Positions 60,549 to 64,000 of a DNA stretch of 64,000 bases are shown one piece after another; within the stretch, counting starts at the first letter, position 1, and each line of letters starts with the position of its first letter. The position numbers and the translations under genes are program-made. The notes under the pieces were generated by a model. That model did not search any database, was not told where the DNA came from, and saw nothing but the letters and a program-made list of their open reading frames with translations. This stretch comes from Crocinitomix algicola (GTDB lineage: Bacteria; Bacteroidota; Bacteroidia; Flavobacteriales_D; Crocinitomicaceae): contig NZ_LYPF02000014.1 in the NCBI RefSeq assembly GCF_001661595.2, positions 124,001 through 188,000 of the forward strand, in the 5' to 3' direction.

Positions 60549-61411
60549 TAGGCTTTTCCGAATTTATTTTTCAATTGGTCCAATTTATTGGCCATTTGTT
60601 GTTCTTTTTTCGCTTTTAGTTTTGCTCTATTTTCGCGATCTTTTTTAATAAGGATATCGACATTTTCCTTGAGAATTTTCTTCGTAATTAAAGGAAAATC
60701 GTTGTCGATTATCCAACGATGATATCCAGGTTCATTTCGATAAACTTCTGCAATAGTTTTGTCTTTATGCTTGCCGAAATTGTAAATTATTTCACCTTCA
60801 TCGTTTAAAGCTAATCGTCCGACAAAATCTATTTTCCTGTTTTTGCCCACCTGTGTAAAGTCGAATAAAAAATCCACATCATTTTCAACTTCATCGTACT
60901 TTTCTATTTGAGCTTTAAGGACATCATAGGTCGCTTGAGTGTCTGCCATTGCACTGTGCGCATCCGTTAAGTCCTGATCACAATAAAATTTTAATGCCGC
61001 TTCCAATGTTCGTTGTTCCATTTTGTGAAAAATAGTTTGAACGTCAACGTATCGACGACCATTCATATCGAGATCTTCGCCAGCATTAAGCATTTCCTCA
61101 AGTAGAAAAGGAATATCAAACCTATTGGAATTGTATCCCGCTAAATCGGCATCCCCTATAAACCCTTTAACTGCTGCAGCTCTTTCTTTAAATGTGGGAC
61201 AATCTTTGACATCAGCATTAGTTATTCCGTGAATTTCGGTCGATTCGATTGGTATATCTATAGTCGGATTATAACGTTCTTCAAACCGTTCTTCGCTTTG
61301 ATCAGGATTAATTTTCAGAATTGCTATTTCTAAAATTTTGTCTTTTGAAAAATTTAAACCTGTGGTCTCTAAATCAAAAAAAGCAATAGGTTTCGTAAGG
61401 TTAAGCTTCAT
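60548..61411 (-). CDS. DnaQ-like 3'-5' exonuclease
   Basis: 287 residues. DEDDh exonuclease domain in the first about 175 residues: motif I IAFFDLETTGLN (Asp, Glu), motif II LAGYNSNRFDIPFLLEEM (Asp) and motif III DAHSAMADTQATYDVLKAQ (His and Asp). The C-terminal 100 residues include IYNFGKHKDKTIAEVYRNEP, the quorum-like KHK domain often fused in Bacteroidota, and a charged helix. Could be the proofreading epsilon subunit or an RNase T/Orn-like nuclease; no DNA polymerase gene is nearby. One-base overlap with the FAH gene. Confidence 0.87.
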   Translation of the reverse strand: MKLNLTKPIAFFDLETTGLNFSKDKILEIAILKINPDQSEERFEERYNPTIDIPIESTEIHGITNADVKDCPTFKERAAAVKGFIGDADLAGYNSNRFDIPFLLEEMLNAGEDLDMNGRRYVDVQTIFHKMEQRTLEAALKFYCDQDLTDAHSAMADTQATYDVLKAQIEKYDEVENDVDFLFDFTQVGKNRKIDFVGRLALNDEGEIIYNFGKHKDKTIAEVYRNEPGYHRWIIDNDFPLITKKILKENVDILIKKDRENRAKLKAKKEQQMANKLDQLKNKFGKA

Positions 61412-61432
61412 GCGAATTAATTATCTGTATTT

Positions 61433-64000
61433 CTACAAAGATAAATATAAGTCTGCCATTTCAGGTACTTCAACCTTGATTTCTACTCTTCTGTTTAATT
61501 GTCGATTTGCTTCATTGTCCGTTCCATCAGGATTTGCGTTTGCAACCTTAGGCTTTGATTCACCAAACCAAGCATTATGGATTCTGTCAGGAGAAATACC
61601 TTTGTCAACTAAATATTTATGAGCAGATAAAGCTCTTTTCTTTGATAGTTTATCATTGTATTCATCAGTACCAATCCAGTCAGCATGCCCGTCTAATTTA
61701 ACGTGTACTGTTTGATTTTCTTTCATGAATAAGTAGAGTGTTTCTAGGATATTTTCACTTTTCGCACGAAGAAAGAACTTATCGAAATCAAATAGTAAGT
61801 CAGCATACTCGCTTAATTGAGGGTCAGATTCAGTTAATTTTTTTAATTCAACAATGTCCACACGCTCTGTATACGTTTCATTTTCATCATCAGGATCTAT
61901 TGTGGTTAGCAATGCTGAATAAAGAATTTCAGGATCTGATTGATCAAGATTATAAGTGATGGTTGTGGTATCATTAATTTCTTCCATTACAGCCAAAGGA
62001 GTCGTGGGATTTGTAAATTTGAAATTACCTTTTTCATCCGTAACCGCCATGTCATTTAGAATTTTATCTTCTTTCGCCAGATAAATGGTCGTTTCAGGCA
62101 TTGCCACTTGATCTTTTACTGTATATTCAGTCAATTTACCTTCTAAATAAAATTCTGATGGATGCGATTCATCCCAATCGTTGTAGGATTTTATAGCATC
62201 ATCCTGATTTACCAATACTTTGTAAGAACTTGCAGTATCTAATTTTTCAAAAGTAAAATCACCTTTCTCATTGGTTTCTGTAATTCTTAAAATTTGATCT
62301 TCTTCATTCAATAAAAGGACTTCTACATCTTCTGCTTTTTCCGTTTCAGAATGTGCTAAATTTCCTGATATTCCCCCAGTATTTTCAGTGTTATTTTCTT
62401 TGTACGAAAAATCAATATCGAACTCTTGCTTTAACATCAAATCTGGATTAGTAAATATGTGCTTAAATTGAGCTTGTTGACTTACTAATTCTCCATTTTC
62501 GTTTCTATTTCGTGAAATTGAAATTTGTTGGAATAGGTTATAAACTTCGCACTGTTTTGGCAGATAAAATTCTTCGATATGCGGTCGTTCTTGTGTATAG
62601 CCCGGTTGCACCACGATTAATTCCATACGATAAGAGTTATCAGGAGGAAGAATCATTTGGTATTTACCTGTTTTTGGGTCTATATTAAATGCCCCCATTT
62701 CCTCACCTGTACCAACATTAGTTACTTTGATTAATCCACTCACAGGAAAATGATTTTCAGCATATATTGCATAACCCTTTACTTCAGATGCAGGGATGTT
62801 TTTACAGTCGTATTTAGCAGTATAGATATCTAAATGTCCATAAGAACCTGGTCGCATCGAAGCATAATAAGCGAGTGTTCCTTCATCATTTTCAATATAA
62901 TAGATATCGTCTCCTGCTGAATTAACAGGGGTTCCAATATTTCTTGCTTCGCCCCATTCCCCATTCTTATTCCGTTCAGATCTGAAAATATCAAATCCAC
63001 CCATTGAGTTATGTCCTTGTGAAGCGAAGTAGAGTGATTTTCCATCTTTCGATAAATAAGGGGCATCCTCTTTATATGGTGTATTGATTTTTGGTCCCAT
63101 ATTTACGGGTTTTTTCCAACGTCCATTTTCATCCTTACTTGAATAATAGAGATCTCGATCACCGTATCCACTATCCACACCTTGTGACACAATAAACATT
63201 TCAGTTTCATCAGGTGTGATAAAAATACTCGGGTTCGCTTCACCTATATTCACATTTTGATTCATGCGAATTGGAATAGACCATTGTCCTTCTTCGTTCC
63301 GTTCACTTTTCCAGATGCTATTTTCTTTGTAGATGTATAAAACTTTACCATCAGGAGAAATACTAACCGGTGCAACATGAGCTTTTCCTTTGCTTATCTC
63401 ATCAGAAACATAACCCGATGACTTATCAATAAGTTTGGCTTGGACAAATGAACTATCTCTTCCTGTTGCTGTTGAAAAATAGATGTCTTCGTAGTATTGT
63501 CCATCTTGATTTTTAACTCCATTTGCTGGTCTACGGGAACAGAAAAGGATTAAATTTTCATCTTGAGATAAAACGGGTGCGTATTCCATATACTCTGTAT
63601 TGATGTTTTGATCCAAGTTCGTAATTTCATCAACCGAGTATAAATGAACGTCTCTAAGGTCTATCCCGTTATTGCAAATTTCAATTTCTCGAATAACATC
63701 TTGTCGAGTAATTTGACCTTTTTTATTGTTCGTGATATTGCTTAAGAAAATATTATAAAAGTCAATTGCTTTTTCAAACTCACCTCTAAAATGATGTGTT
63801 TTTGCTGTATAATATAACAATTCAGGTATCGTGTCCTTTTCCGATAATTCTAAGGCTTTTTCAAAATAGGTAATAGCGTCTTCTCGTTTTACTTGAGAGT
63901 CGTAATAAGCAAGCCCAGCTTCAAACCAATATTGTGCTTTATCAGCATTAGCGTTTGTCACCTTTTCGTAATACGATTTTGATTTCCAATACTCTTCTTT
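61433..64000 (-). CDS. PorE-like TPR, PD40, CRD and OmpA protein (N-terminus cut by window edge)
   Basis: The frame is open to base 64000, so the gene runs off the window; a GTG at 63961 is only an internal codon, as the 13 codons before it continue the TPR pattern. Visible order: TPR repeats (to about 100 residues after the edge), PD40/WD40-like propeller repeats (DENLILFCSRRPANG, SPDGKVLYIYKEN, TPDETEMFIVSQG, SKDGKSLYFASQGHN), carboxypeptidase-regulatory-like modules (GISGNLAHSETEKAEDVEVL and a second NDMAVTDEKGNFKFTNP) and a C-terminal OmpA domain (VKLDGHADWIGTDEYNDKLS, KKRALSAHKYLVDKGISP, NRRVEIKVE). This architecture is that of PorE, the peptidoglycan-binding T9SS component. Possibly a paralogue rather than PorE itself. 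Confidence 0.85.
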   Translation of the reverse strand, partial: KEEYWKSKSYYEKVTNANADKAQYWFEAGLAYYDSQVKREDAITYFEKALELSEKDTIPELLYYTAKTHHFRGEFEKAIDFYNIFLSNITNNKKGQITRQDVIREIEICNNGIDLRDVHLYSVDEITNLDQNINTEYMEYAPVLSQDENLILFCSRRPANGVKNQDGQYYEDIYFSTATGRDSSFVQAKLIDKSSGYVSDEISKGKAHVAPVSISPDGKVLYIYKENSIWKSERNEEGQWSIPIRMNQNVNIGEANPSIFITPDETEMFIVSQGVDSGYGDRDLYYSSKDENGRWKKPVNMGPKINTPYKEDAPYLSKDGKSLYFASQGHNSMGGFDIFRSERNKNGEWGEARNIGTPVNSAGDDIYYIENDEGTLAYYASMRPGSYGHLDIYTAKYDCKNIPASEVKGYAIYAENHFPVSGLIKVTNVGTGEEMGAFNIDPKTGKYQMILPPDNSYRMELIVVQPGYTQERPHIEEFYLPKQCEVYNLFQQISISRNRNENGELVSQQAQFKHIFTNPDLMLKQEFDIDFSYKENNTENTGGISGNLAHSETEKAEDVEVLLLNEEDQILRITETNEKGDFTFEKLDTASSYKVLVNQDDAIKSYNDWDESHPSEFYLEGKLTEYTVKDQVAMPETTIYLAKEDKILNDMAVTDEKGNFKFTNPTTPLAVMEEINDTTTITYNLDQSDPEILYSALLTTIDPDDENETYTERVDIVELKKLTESDPQLSEYADLLFDFDKFFLRAKSENILETLYLFMKENQTVHVKLDGHADWIGTDEYNDKLSKKRALSAHKYLVDKGISPDRIHNAWFGESKPKVANANPDGTDNEANRQLNRRVEIKVEVPEMADLYLSL

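Noticed and set aside
1-64000. tRNA, rRNA, insertion sequences, prophage or defence islands
   Set aside because: None seen. Gaps between genes are all under 300 bases; no cloverleaf, transposase or terminal inverted repeat was recognised, though a tRNA search program was not available.

Overview
The window is an AT-rich (roughly 35% G+C by eye) chromosomal segment from a member of the Bacteroidota, most likely a marine or freshwater Flavobacteriales bacterium (Cryomorphaceae/Crocinitomicaceae type; family-level placement is a guess). The main reasons are type IX secretion (T9SS) C-terminal sorting domains on five large secreted proteins, Bacteroidota-type promoters (TAnnTTTG -7 boxes, some with TTTG/TTG at -33) instead of sigma70 boxes, a 1131-residue SecA without the zinc tail, a Rho factor with a long disordered insertion, and Bacteroidota-specific families (DUF4301, DUF2795 of the FFFNEDEY type). 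I see no rRNA, tRNA, insertion sequence, prophage or CRISPR array, and no gene-free stretch longer than 300 bases. It reads as core chromosome with patches of fast-evolving surface genes.

Layout. 1-7.1 kb: edge of a TPR protein, phosphoglucosamine mutase, rho, DUF4301, a SAM methyltransferase, cobalamin adenosyltransferase and a DUF2795 protein. 7.3-10.7 kb: secA. 10.8-13.2 kb: a T9SS type A repeat protein and a broken secreted-protein gene with three in-frame stops. 13.3-17.5 kb: a PaaI-type thioesterase, unknown proteins, murB and a secreted GldM-C-terminal-like protein. 17.5-20.1 kb: phenylacetyl-CoA epoxidase genes paaABCD. 20.1-27.1 kb: trhO and two giant T9SS type B adhesin-like proteins. 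27.2-33.1 kb: Spy-like protein, MFS transporter, rlmB, a GT-C glycosyltransferase and an M28 peptidase. 33.1-39.2 kb: tRNA maturation genes (cca, tsaC), a T9SS type A protein and an RND/MMPL exporter. 39.3-44.8 kb: a lipoprotein, a tandem pair of CsgG-like plus barrel-like proteins, and a third type B adhesin. 45-51.9 kb: PopT-like (DUF368), phosphosulfolactate synthase and TPR genes with overlapping ends, then typA and a DEAD-box helicase. 52-57 kb: M23/LysM peptidase with patatin, a glycosyltransferase, and a PspC-PadR operon. 57-64 kb: GMC oxidoreductase with a Tat-lipoprotein partner, an Ala/Glu-repeat lipoprotein, a FAH-family enzyme, a DnaQ-like exonuclease, and a PorE-like TPR-PD40-CRD-OmpA protein cut by the window edge.

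Common themes are envelope biogenesis and surface display (SecA, T9SS cargo, PorE-like anchor, GldM-like domains, MurB, PopT-like lipid carrier recycling, M23 hydrolase) and RNA metabolism (Rho, DEAD helicase, TypA, RlmB, TrhO, TsaC, CCA enzyme). Nothing here is a clearly new defence or mobile system. The most unusual items are the GldM-like secreted protein coupled to paaD, the tandem CsgG-like/barrel proteins, the Ala/Glu-repeat Cys/His-tailed lipoprotein, the pseudogene with three clean nonsense codons, and a recurring promoter geometry that predicts leaderless mRNAs.
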